Below, piece after piece: positions 54,632-64,000 of a stretch of 64,000 nt of DNA. This stretch comes from Brachyhypopomus gauderio (taxonomy: Eukaryota > Chordata > Actinopteri > Gymnotiformes > Hypopomidae). A model generated the notes under the pieces. That model ran no database searches. It saw only the letters and a list, made by a program, of their open reading frames with translations, and had not been told where the DNA came from. The stretch spans positions 1-64,000 of the forward strand of contig NW_027507062.1 in the NCBI RefSeq assembly GCF_052324685.1, in the 5' to 3' direction. A program made the position numbers and the translations under genes. Every line of letters starts with the position of its first letter. The stretch's first letter is position 1.

Positions 54632-54673
54632 TCACTTTATTATACATATATATATATATGTATAATAAAGTGA
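54632..54673. repeat. 42-bp perfect palindrome
   Basis: TCACTTTATTATACATATATA followed directly by its exact reverse complement, with no loop. It is followed by further AT-rich inverted sequence to about 54725. Both arms contain a poly(A)-signal hexamer in one orientation. Confidence 0.95.
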
Positions 54674-54876
54674 TATTATTGGGCACTTTATATATATATA
54701 ATATATTATTATATATATATAATAATTTGTATGTGCATCACCTTGGGCTTCTCTGATTGGATATTAATTGATAGGAAATGTGCAGTGTACAAAGTACATC
54801 AGCATCGTTTACCACCACAGTGAGTGGACATATTTATTTTTAGATTGTGTCTCAGGTCAGTCTGCATTGCAAGGAC

Positions 54877-54951
<75 letters not shown>

Positions 54952-57292
54952 CTGTGTTATGGCCTAAGGAAACACACATTCTACAAACTACTTTCATAAA
55001 AATGCCACTGAAAAGATTACTGAAAATGGCAATTATTAAAATTGTTCAACTCTCAAAGTGATTAAAATGAACAATTTACTCTAAAGAAAAATGTCAAAGC
55101 ATAACAACTAAATAAATTTGACTATACCGTTATGCCTTCATTATGTTCAAAATATACTGCACATCATTTAAAATTCTAGTCAGAATGTAACCATACAGAA
55201 ACTGTAAGCACAAACACGTCACCCAAATACCTTAACTGGTAAACTGTGGTTTACCTAAGCAAACGCTAAGAATTAGCATTGCCAGGAATATTTTCCAAGA
55301 AAACAATGTTACAGATAAAGATCTTTCTTCACCACTGTCTGATTTCTAGAGAAACCAATGAGGAAGTAATTTGAGTAATTACTATCTTTTGCCTCCTGGT
55401 GGCCACTTTGGGATGTGTCACTAAAACACAAGCAAGTTTATTGATTTAGGACTATCACCCATGCTTTGTTATTTTTTAAATATGCCTCTGTATTCCTACA
55501 GAATTGTGTCAAAGAATCCAGGGAAACCGGATTCAGCAGTGAATATTAAAACGCAATCACGTGGTGCTGATTGGCTGCTGTCTCCTCACTTCTCATCTGC
55601 ATAAATCTGAGAACAGCTCAACTCTTTAAGGCTCTCTTTGCTCCCATAATCCTCTCTGCACAGTGGCCATGGAAACAAAACAGGTGGAGGGAAAATCGCC
55701 GCAGTGCACATGCCGCATCATACATGCCGCATCACTCTCAGCACTGTCACCCTTTTCTCAGTATAATGATGTAATGAGTGAAAGTGCTTCATCCCTTTAA
55801 AGGTGATGTTAGTGATAGTGAGGTCCTAGTCTTCGCAATGCTGCTGGCGCGTGGATTCGGTTCTTAGGTCGCAGTTTGAAGGTCTCGCAAGACGAGCCGT
55901 GCAGCAGTAACAGAAAGCCTGAAGCTTCCCAGCCAGTTCCAGTTTCCAAGGAGATCAAGGCACAATCTGCACAGCCTGCACAGACCCCAGCGCACAAACA
56001 CAGGCATGCGCACGCAAATATGCAAACAGATAAATACAGACACACATGTGATGAATACGGGGTCATTTTTAGGTGTGTTGTAGTTCTCAGTCTGGCTCCC
56101 AGTGCCGTGAAGTCTATAATGCTCAGGTTACCAGTTACAACAGGATGTGTTGTATTATGAATGAGGACCGAGTCTGGAGTTTCTCCACAGTTCTTCTGAA
56201 CTGTGGAATCACAGACCACCCAGGCTGCTCTGCTGGGTGTGTTAAACTACAGAACTACACCAGCAGCCCTCATAACCAGCCCTGACACCCCCCCCCCCCA
56301 CCCAAATACCCTCCCCCAAAACCTCACCACCATCATTCCTCATCCCAGTTCTGTCTGTGCCAGGCGCTATTCAGGGATGATGATGGGATAAATTCATGAG
56401 GTGGGGTTGAACCCCCATCCTCCTGGGTCAGAAATACACACACTTCATAAATCACATAGTGGCTCAATAACAATCGGTCTAATGTAAACAAAACAGCTCA
56501 ACATCACCCACCAAACAATAAATCTATTATCCATTTGTTTGAACATAATTATTGACACAGTTCACCTTTTTTTTAAAAGACTAATAGTGCTACACTAAAC
56601 CGCTCTGCTTACCCCCTGACCCCTTCCAGCACAGTATCAGTCTCCCACGGTCTCAGCCCTCCCGCCGAGCCTCTGGCTGTCTGTCCTCTTGCCCCTGTTT
56701 CTATTCCTGGCCGCATGGCAGTGTGGGCAGAGATATCGGCACGGGTGGTGGCAGACAGGTATTCCGTGCTGCCTAGCTCCTTTATTTACTAAGGGATGAA
56801 GTTCACGTGGTGCCAGTCATGGAGAATGAAGACCCTGGCCCTTCTAGCGCCGATACACTCAACAGGACCGACGGAAAGCGCACCGGTTTACGGGTGGAGA
56901 TGCGGAGGGGACCTGGTGGCTTCCCCTCCCCTGTTGTGGGTACTGAGTGTGCAGACATGCCTGTCCTGGGAAAACAGAGGGGCAGATCACAGGACACTCT
57001 CCCATCTCTGCCAGAGTCGTAATGCCGGGGGCTCGTGGGCCGTCTATTGGCTGGGGCACCGATGGTTCTCCCCTCCCATCTGAACGTTTAGCCACAGCGT
57101 TTACGGGTCAGTCGTCTCAGCAGCTGCATGGCTGAAGAGTGACCTTCTCTCCCTCGTTCTGCAACAGCAAGGCAACTGGAAACGCCCTGTTCCCTCTGTG
57201 CTCCTGGTTACCGTCTTTTCTCTTGCCTTCTCTTTTCTCTTTTGGTCTCATCTCTGCCTCATTTGGATCTTATTTCCTCATCTCACAAAGTA

Positions 57293-59056
57293 ATGAGTTA
57301 CTTTCTGATGCTCAGTAAATCTCACGGTGACGGAGTGCTATCTCACTACCAGAAGTTGCGGACGGAGGGACGGATGTGCGACGTCACGTTGGAGACGGAA
57401 GGCGAGGAGTTTCCTGCTCACCGGACCTTGCTGGCCTGCTCCAGCGACTACTTCTGGTCACTCTTCCAGGAACACACGCTGGAGTCCAGGGCTCGCACGG
57501 TCAGCCTACCTGCCCTGTCTTCTGCTGGTCTGGCGCAGATCCTGGACTTCATCTACACCTCCTGGATCTCGCTGTCTCCCTATACCCTCGAGAACACCCT
57601 GGAAGCCGCATGCTATCTTCAGGTCACACATGCTGTGGATCTTTGTGCTCGGTACATCTCCGACAGCCTCAGTCTGGACAACTGCTGCTTCTTCGCCAAC
57701 GTGGCTGCCCGGTATGGACTCTCCGAAGCGTTCACTGACGCCAACCGCTTCATTGGGTTTAACATGGCCAAGCTGCTTGGCACCAGCAGTGGCAGGTCTG
57801 GGCTGCTGGAGTTGAACCTCGACTCTTTCCGAGAGGTCCTGGGGTCTGAGGAGATGCCGGGGGTGAAGGAGCTGGCCGTGCTTTACCTGGCTCTGGACTG
57901 GCTGGCCTGCAACTCCTTACCTGCCCTGGAGAGCAACTCCTTGCTCAGTCGTATCCGATTCGGGCTCATTCCTCCCAGGGAGCTGTCGCACCTGGGCACC
58001 CTGAGACCGGCCCTGCGCACGCCCTTCATCCACAGCCTCGTGCAGAAAGCCCTGCATTACCACATGCAGGTTCCTCTCCAGCCGCTGCTGCAGACCCTCC
58101 ACACCAGCCTGAGAACCACTAGCAGTAGGGTGCTGCTGGTGGGAGGCGGGCCGGAGCCGGACCGGCCCCGGGCCCAGGTGCAGAGCTACGACCAGCACAG
58201 CAGGAAGTTCCGCCCGCTGCTCGTCGGCATGCCAAAAAAGCTCCAGCATCAAGGCGTTTGTGTGGTGGGCAACTTCCTGTTCGTGATTGGAGGGGAGTTA
58301 GTGGAGGTGGACGAGGAGAGCGAGAAGACGGCGGTGATGACGACCTCCGACCTCGTCTGGCGCTACGACCCTCGCTTTGAGCGCTGGGAGGAGATGGAGC
58401 CGCTGCTGCAGGGGAGAGCGCAGTTCTCCTGCTGCGTGGTGGAGGGTGTTATCTACACCATAGGGGGTCGAGGGCCGAGGGGAGAACCTCCCCTGTCTTC
58501 GGTGGAGAGGTACAACATGAGGGCAGGTTGCTGGCGGAGTGGGGCACATTTGCCTCATGCGGTCCATGGGCATGCCTGCGCTACTGTTGGCACTGGGATC
58601 TACATCTCCGGTGGCATCCATGACACCCAACCAGAGAGCAGTAAGGAAGTACTACGTCTCGATATCTCAGGACCTGCTGCGTGGAAAAGACGTGCTGCGA
58701 TGTCTATAGCTAGATTCGGCCACCAGATGGCGACGATTAACGAGTGCATCTACACTTTCCTGGGCATGTATGAACAATTTAGTGACATTGAGCGCTACGA
58801 TCCTGAGTACGACCAGTGGACGAGACTGAGGCCGCTTCTGAATGACCGCTTTTGCTACGGACTGACGGTCACTCCAGGAGGACACGTGCTGATGTTTGGA
58901 GGCAGGAAGTGGCAGGACGGACAGGAAGTATGCACGGCAAACGTGCTCGAGTATGATCCCGAATACGACAGCTGGAGAGAAGTGTGTAAGATGCCCGCGC
59001 CATTATCGGGGACTCACTGTGCTGTAATGGCTATCCAAGAACCTACAGAAACATAG
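57293..59056 (+). CDS. klhl34: Kelch-like protein 34 (BTB-BACK-kelch), single coding exon
   Basis: Probable substrate adaptor for a Cullin-3 ubiquitin ligase, by family; substrates are not known to me. 587 aa in one exon (human about 644). The ATG at 57293 (MSYFLMLSKSHG) matches the human start MSYFL; the frame stays open further upstream but without an ATG. BTB at about 17-121 (MCDVTLETEGEEFPAHR), BACK at about 126-230 (NCCFFANVAARYGL, RIRFGLIPP), then six kelch repeats at about 279-580, e.g. FLFVIGGE, VIYTIGGRG, GIYISGGIH, IERYDPEYDQWTRLRPL and HVLMFGGRKW. It lacks the long acidic insert seen between the first kelch repeats of human KLHL34, which explains most of the length difference. Neighbours smpx (same strand) and cnksr2 (convergent) match human Xp22 order, supporting the orthology. 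Confidence 0.94.
   Translation: MSYFLMLSKSHGDGVLSHYQKLRTEGRMCDVTLETEGEEFPAHRTLLACSSDYFWSLFQEHTLESRARTVSLPALSSAGLAQILDFIYTSWISLSPYTLENTLEAACYLQVTHAVDLCARYISDSLSLDNCCFFANVAARYGLSEAFTDANRFIGFNMAKLLGTSSGRSGLLELNLDSFREVLGSEEMPGVKELAVLYLALDWLACNSLPALESNSLLSRIRFGLIPPRELSHLGTLRPALRTPFIHSLVQKALHYHMQVPLQPLLQTLHTSLRTTSSRVLLVGGGPEPDRPRAQVQSYDQHSRKFRPLLVGMPKKLQHQGVCVVGNFLFVIGGELVEVDEESEKTAVMTTSDLVWRYDPRFERWEEMEPLLQGRAQFSCCVVEGVIYTIGGRGPRGEPPLSSVERYNMRAGCWRSGAHLPHAVHGHACATVGTGIYISGGIHDTQPESSKEVLRLDISGPAAWKRRAAMSIARFGHQMATINECIYTFLGMYEQFSDIERYDPEYDQWTRLRPLLNDRFCYGLTVTPGGHVLMFGGRKWQDGQEVCTANVLEYDPEYDSWREVCKMPAPLSGTHCAVMAIQEPTET
58720..58733 (+). promoter_or_regulatory. CTCF-like motif inside klhl34 coding sequence
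   Basis: CCACCAGATGGCGA fits the core except for the last base. It encodes GHQMAT in a kelch repeat, so coding constraint alone may explain it. Confidence 0.25.
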
Positions 59057-62000
59057 ACGGTAAAGGTCCATTCCATATACACACAGAGAAAGTGAGGGTT
59101 TCCACTGCCATGGGGGACAGAAAGAGAGCATTTTTCATTTGGTGTGAGAGGGTGATGAAGGGCGGTCAGCTCAAGGGGAAGAAAGGACAGTCCTGTCATA
59201 TCCAGACCTGGTGGACTGTAAAGGGGGTGAAACGCCATCAGTCTCTGCAGATGTGATGGGATCTGAACCCCTGAATGTGGAACCACATCAATTTTGGCAC
59301 TGGATGCATGACAGTGTGACACAAATTCAGAAAACCATGACAGGATCCTGGAGACGCTGGTGTTCCAAACCAAGATTCAGATTCCTGCGAATCCTGCAGT
59401 GCTCAACAGCGCAAAGGACAAAGCGGGTTACGTGTCTTTTTGATTACTGAACAGCAGGAGAAACATACAGAGAGGGACTGACCAAGGGCCTTTCGCAGTG
59501 TGAACCGAGGGAAAAGTGAAACTCGGAGCTGCACACATCCTTGGACATGAAGTGCATATTTGGCATTGGATCCAGAGAATAGTTGGAGATATTAAGTGTT
59601 ATGGCGAGTGAAGGTCAGAGACAGAGAGGGTGGAGGAAAGGACAGTGGACAAGAATGAGAACACGTTCAGAGAGGAGCTGAAGGTTGTGGTTAAAATAGC
59701 ATTTTAGGATATAAGGTATGCAAATTAACCTGAATTCAGCGTGAGCGTAAAAGTCTCTGAGTGTGTGTGGGATGAGGCCTATAGGTGGATAAAACATAGG
59801 TAAAAAAAAATTGGCATAACCTAAACGCAGAAAAAAAACATGTTGCTATTCTTTCAAAACTCTGTGAAGGTATGAAACAGGGTCTAGAGTACTTCCCACT
59901 GACAGCTGCGATACTAGCTTCTGAAAATCTGATGTTAGTGTAAAACTGTACAGAAGTCATGAAGGGACGTATAAAGTACATTGAATAGGCTACATGTGAA
60001 CATTTATTTTACTTTGGCTAAAAATAAAATGAAGCTGCTTAGAGTGAAATCTGCTCTGCTTGCTGAATGTTTGGACCGAATCCTTCAAGCTAATCAAGGT
60101 AAAAATCAGCGGTTTCAGCGGTAAATCAGATATAGATTGAGAGCGCGATGACGCCTGCATGGTCCCCTGAAGGAGCCATTTAGAGCCATTCACTTTCAAT
60201 TAGCTGTAACCAGTTTAAAATAAACTAAATGATCAAAGAGTAGCAATAAAACCAAGAAAAGTGAACTTAGGGTGAGGCGGGGGAGGGGCGGCGAACGAGG
60301 GTGCACTGTGCGGCCATGACAGGGAAGGCGGGGCTTATCACAGGGCAGGGTGGAGGTGGGGAGATGACTGGAGATGGATGAAGATGAATGGATCTAGCTG
60401 TTCATTAGCTTTGGCTGCTGATGGCAGGAGGCCGCAGTGCTGGCTCTGTCATCCTTTGGTGTCCATTAACACTGTTGAGAAGGTCCCCACGCTTACTGGG
60501 AAAGAAGAGCCAAGCTGGAACATCTCCGCACATCTCCGAACGTCTCTACGTCTTGGTCTGGCTCAGTGAAAGTATCCAACTGACAAGGGATGGACTTTGG
60601 GAATAAGACCTAGTAAACATCATGACCGTGGTTTCATGAGCAAAAGTTTTATTGACTTTAACCACATTAACCTTAAAATTTGAGAAAGCAATGACCTTGT
60701 AAATAAATAAGTAAATAAATAAAACAAAGTAAACTTTTCCAGGTAGTAAGCTAAACACACCACATACTGACGGCACTGTGCAAACCACATGCCTAATTAT
60801 AACAAATAAGGACAGGTAGTAGGATGGATATAGATTTAGTAGGTATGTAGTTAAACGGTAAAGGCAACTTTCCAGATCTGTTCACTATTAATCTGGATAT
60901 CTTCAACATTTCAGTCAGTGAGTTCACAGAGAGTTAAAAGGGAATGTAGAGGTATAATTCCCATTAAAATATGAAACCAAAATAGACCATAAAATAAAAT
61001 AAATTAAAATCTGACAGAATTTAAAGTAACCAATGTAGTAATTCCATATCCAGTGGTAAACGTTTGTAGCCTTTTTGAAAGCTTACTGAATCTAACATGA
61101 TCTACATAGTGATATTGGCTATATAATCACATTATCAAGTAAATAAAACATCCCTTTAGTATAGAAGGAACCTTTTCTACCACAATATGTTTTGTGAGAG
61201 AATTCTCTCTCATAGAACTGCAGTGATGTCAATGTACATTATATTACACATATATTAATTGAGTTAATCTTTATCGTACATTAAACTCTGCTCAGAACAT
61301 TCAAAATAGTCTAAAAATCACACCCAACGTGTCGTCATAGATTCCTCTGAGAGCTTGATTGCTTTTGGTTGTTGTGGACAGTCACTGAAGATGAGAATTC
61401 AGCTCAAAGTGAAACACTGAATTACACTCATCTGCCAGCACTGCTGAAAATAAGAAAACAATCCAAGTAAGGTCATCTCAGTTTTACGGTATCAGAGCCA
61501 TGCAGCTCGTGAAGAGCTTGTGCACTGCAAGTATTTACAATTGCTGTTCAATACCGGTGTGCCGACGTACAATTAATATCAAGAGTGTCGCTGCTGTGGG
61601 CAGCTGTCGAGGAGAGTTCTGTAACCAAGGCAACAGCCTCATTCAGCCCGAACATGTGCGGCGTCTGTACCGAGAGCGGAGGAGTGTGTACGATGTCGCC
61701 CGCCGCACACGCTCATCAGCTGGAACGCTCGTCACGACGTGTGTGGTACCATGGCATGATGGGGGGGGGGGGGGGGGGGGGGGGGGATGTTCAGAGAGTC
61801 AGGCATTAGAAACAAATGGTCAAGTAACAAAACCGACACTGTCTCGACCCCCCCGTTACAAATTTGGCGCCGTGGCCTGAAATACAAAAGCTCCTCTCTG
61901 ATGAAATGCTGCAAGGCTAGAATATCCGCAGGACCAGTGCATTTTGGGTAGGAGGCTTTTAGGAACCAGCTCCTGGTGTTTTACAACCGCTCGCTCCGTA

Positions 62001-62252
62001 TTAGCGGAGGAGTCAGTGGGACAGCGGGACACAGGGGCCGGTGTGTGCGAGACACTGGGGGTGGTGTGTATGGGACATGGGGGGGTCAGTGTGTGCGGGA
62101 CACAGGGGCCAGTGTGTGCGGGACAGCACCTGCCCCATCACGTTCCATGGGCAAAAGAGCCAGACCTGTTGGACCAAGCTGGGCTTGTGACACACAGACA
62201 TGATCATAGTGTTATCAGGGTCATCTATCTATCTATCTATCTACCTATCTAC

Positions 62253-62324
<72 letters not shown>

Positions 62325-62329
62325 AGATC

Positions 62330-62409
<80 letters not shown>

Positions 62410-63317
62410 TATAATACTAGGAGAACCTGGGAGTCCTGGTAAAGCAGATGTCTGCGGAAAAGTTCTATTGTCGTGGGCACTTAGTAAGAGCTACAGGATG
62501 GAGCTCCATGTTAAAATAAACGAGGCAAATTCACCAGCACGCGTAGTTTCTGATGTGGAGAGTGAACCAGCCCTTTCAGTGTGACATTTCATCTTATACA
62601 CAACGCATCCAAACTCAACAGGTGCAACTCACATTTGCCCGTTCAGAGGTCACCAGCCCATGGAGTGCACAAGTGTGAGTGTGAGCAGACCTGTGAGAGT
62701 GAGCAGACCTGTGTCACGCACTGATATGGACTTTGTTTTAGAATAGCTGCTCATGGTGGACGTCTAACATGCAGATTCATTAATCGCTGCTCTGACATTC
62801 AATTGACTCAGTGTCCTGTTGTTGTTTTGTTTATTCTGTGTCCTGTTGTTGATCTATTGATTCAGTGTCCTGTTGTGATCCTGTCTTTTGTCCCGGGGTT
62901 GGGGTGTGGGTGCGTAGGCCGTGTTCAGGTCTGAGCTGACCGTGCGCTTTCTGTGATAGTCCTTGTCTTTCTGGGAATGGTGGTAGCCATGGTAACCCAG
63001 CCATGCCAGAGTCCAGCAGTTAAGAGTCCAGTCCGCTGACCGGATGTTTGAAGCACGTCTGTTCCACTCCTGTACCTGGTAGCAGGCAGCCGTGTCTGCA
63101 GAAAGGTCCACTTCGTCAGATGTTTCAGTTTTTAACACAGCCAAGCTGTGAATACTGTTAACACAATTCAGCGGGCCAGTTATCTAAGAGTCCTCGTCCC
63201 TACAGTACCGGTGGTGTTCAATTTTGAATTTCAAAATTCTAACCATGAATGCAATGTGTTTTTCGACGATCCTGAGACGGGTTAGGGTTAGCGTTAGCGT
63301 GCCGGCGCATGCCTGAA
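59057..63317. other. klhl34-cnksr2 convergent spacer and 3' UTRs
   Basis: No further gene. The left part is presumably klhl34 3' UTR and the right part cnksr2 3' UTR (minus strand). Contents: G run at 61761-61787, imperfect GGGACACAGGGGCC-type repeats at 62030-62130, CTAT/GATA array at 62221-62407, and a TTAGGGTTAG stretch at 63280-63296. Poly(A) sites were not assigned with confidence. Confidence 0.5.
62221..62407. repeat. Inverted CTAT/GATA tetranucleotide array
   Basis: About 25 CTAT units (62223-62324, with two CTAC variants) switch at about 62325-62330 to about 19 ATAG/GATA units. The two halves are complementary, so the region can fold on itself over roughly 80 bp. Confidence 0.95.
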
Positions 63318-63548
63318 TCAGACGTGAGTCTCGATGTAGGAGTGTGTGTGTGAGATAGAGGGTGTGCGGGGGGAGGGCTCGGGCGTGGAGGCGGGGCTGG
63401 CCTCGGAGTGGGGGCTGGCCTGCCGCTCCCGCTTGGCGTCCGCCGAGAACAGCTCCAGGTACATTCTCTTCCACTCCTGGAACCCGGAGGACGTGAGCTT
63501 GGGATTGGCCAGCAGCTTGTCAATCACTGCTATCTCCCCTTCCCTGTC
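63318..63548 (-). CDS. cnksr2: Connector enhancer of KSR 2, last coding exon (partial gene)
   Basis: CNK2/MAGUIN scaffold of Ras-MAPK and Rho signalling at synapses. Only the C-terminal 76 codons are in the window. The exon starts after an acceptor (AG at 63550-63549) in phase 0 with DREGEIAVIDKLL and ends SYIETHV-stop at 63318-63320. The final THV is the PDZ-binding motif through which MAGUIN-1 contacts PSD-95-type proteins, so this is the long isoform end. The middle is a Ser/Pro-rich linker (SPHSEASPASTPEPSPRTP). klhl34 converges on it, as in human Xp22.12. The rest of the gene would lie beyond 64000. The family call rests on the ETHV end, the DREGEIAVIDKLL block and the synteny. Confidence 0.88.
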   Translation of the reverse strand, partial: DREGEIAVIDKLLANPKLTSSGFQEWKRMYLELFSADAKRERQASPHSEASPASTPEPSPRTPSISHTHSYIETHV

Positions 63549-64000
63549 CTATGGGGGCGCAGAAACAGTGGAGGGTGGGCGTGTTACTGTTAGGAGTTCA
63601 GACTCACGTCACGCCACAGGATGTTAGCCAACACATAAAGCGGATGCGCTCACTCAGGTGAGCGTAGAGACGAGAGCGTGCGGGGCGGAGACACACACGC
63701 GCACACATACTTACACACATACTTACACACACCATGCTAGGTTCAGAGTCCTCTGGCACTGTGGGCCTCACCGCCCAGAGAAACTACCATATTTCCTCCC
63801 TTAGAGGCTGACGCCTACGACACCCACAATGCAACAGGAGTCTGCCGCAGGACAAGCACACAGCAGTAGCACGGAGGCCCCAGCGGAGGCGACCTGAGTA
63901 CACCCACAGGCCCAAAAGACCGGGAGCCGGGGTGACCCAGGTAGAGACGAACCCCAACCAACCCACAGATCCTGTGACACAGCACCACCAGATGGCGCTC
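63549..64000 (-). other. cnksr2 intron (inferred)
   Basis: No further cnksr2 exon was seen. Holds a short CA-rich stretch near 63690-63735. A CTCF-type motif lies at the very edge. Confidence 0.5.
63985..63998 (+). promoter_or_regulatory. CTCF-type motif at right edge
   Basis: CCACCAGATGGCGC matches the core consensus CCASYAGRKGGCRS at every position; the next base, T, also fits. It lies in the inferred last intron of cnksr2. Confidence 0.5.

Larger units (their letters stand above)
54070..56790. other. smpx-klhl34 spacer
   Basis: No gene supported. It includes the 62-bp duplication at 54474-54597, the 42-bp palindrome at 54632-54673, a (CT)n(CA)n run at about 54880-54950, and a poly(C) stretch at 56286-56300. 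Short ORFs at 55571-56391 lack recognisable content. Confidence 0.55.

Noticed and set aside
56214-56222. GACCACCCA, a perfect Gli-binding 9-mer
   Set aside because: A 9-mer on either strand is expected about once in every 130 kb by chance, and it is 40 kb from boc.
61500-61880. 126-aa ORF upstream of the G run
   Set aside because: Passes through a homopolymer G tract, with no recognisable domain or splice context.

Overview
This window is vertebrate nuclear DNA, most likely from a teleost fish. All multi-exon genes have GT-AG introns, dinucleotide and tetranucleotide microsatellites are abundant, promoters carry GCTAGC/GTTAGC motifs, and dispersed repeats end in sequences I associate with fish genomes. 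An ostariophysan fish is my guess; the sequence does not prove it. There is no bacterial operon, prophage, CRISPR array or rRNA.

Seven protein genes were resolved by joining exons by hand and checking that phases agree. (1) boc, + strand, 929-13523: Hedgehog co-receptor, 18 coding exons, 1047 aa. (2) usf3, - strand, 24183-16273: giant bHLH protein, 5 coding exons, 2341 aa. (3) naa50, - strand, 31217-28015: N-terminal acetyltransferase, 5 exons, 169 aa. (4) atp6v1a, + strand, 35620-41274: V-ATPase catalytic subunit A, 14 coding exons, 617 aa. (5) smpx, + strand, 49883-51722: small muscle protein, 3 coding exons, 86 aa. (6) klhl34, + strand, 57293-59056: BTB-kelch protein, single coding exon, 587 aa. 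(7) the last coding exon of cnksr2, - strand, 63548-63318; the rest of that gene lies beyond the right edge.

From memory of the human genome, boc-usf3-naa50-atp6v1a keeps the order and strands of 3q13, but without CFAP44, SPICE1 and SIDT1 between BOC and USF3. The smpx-klhl34-cnksr2 group keeps the order and relative strands of Xp22.12. The window therefore contains a junction between two human-defined blocks, in the gene-poor, repeat-rich stretch 42-46 kb. boc and usf3 converge, with poly(A) signals about 30 bp apart.

The rest is introns, UTRs and repeats: several minisatellites (2.35-2.84, 30.23-30.38, 46.85-47.11, 47.22-47.67, 52.37-52.58 and 52.64-52.85 kb), long microsatellites, a nested transposon-like element with short inverted ends (43.2-44.3 kb), a 42-bp perfect palindrome (54.6 kb) and a large CTAT/GATA inverted array (62.2-62.4 kb). 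The most notable local features are a 20-bp tandem triplication across an atp6v1a splice donor, an array of direct repeats with DR5 retinoic-acid-element geometry upstream of smpx, a possible splicing-controlled N-terminal extension of usf3, and consensus CTCF motifs. The genes are not one pathway. boc serves Hedgehog signalling, naa50 and atp6v1a are housekeeping, smpx is muscle-specific, and usf3, klhl34 and cnksr2 are regulatory or scaffold proteins.
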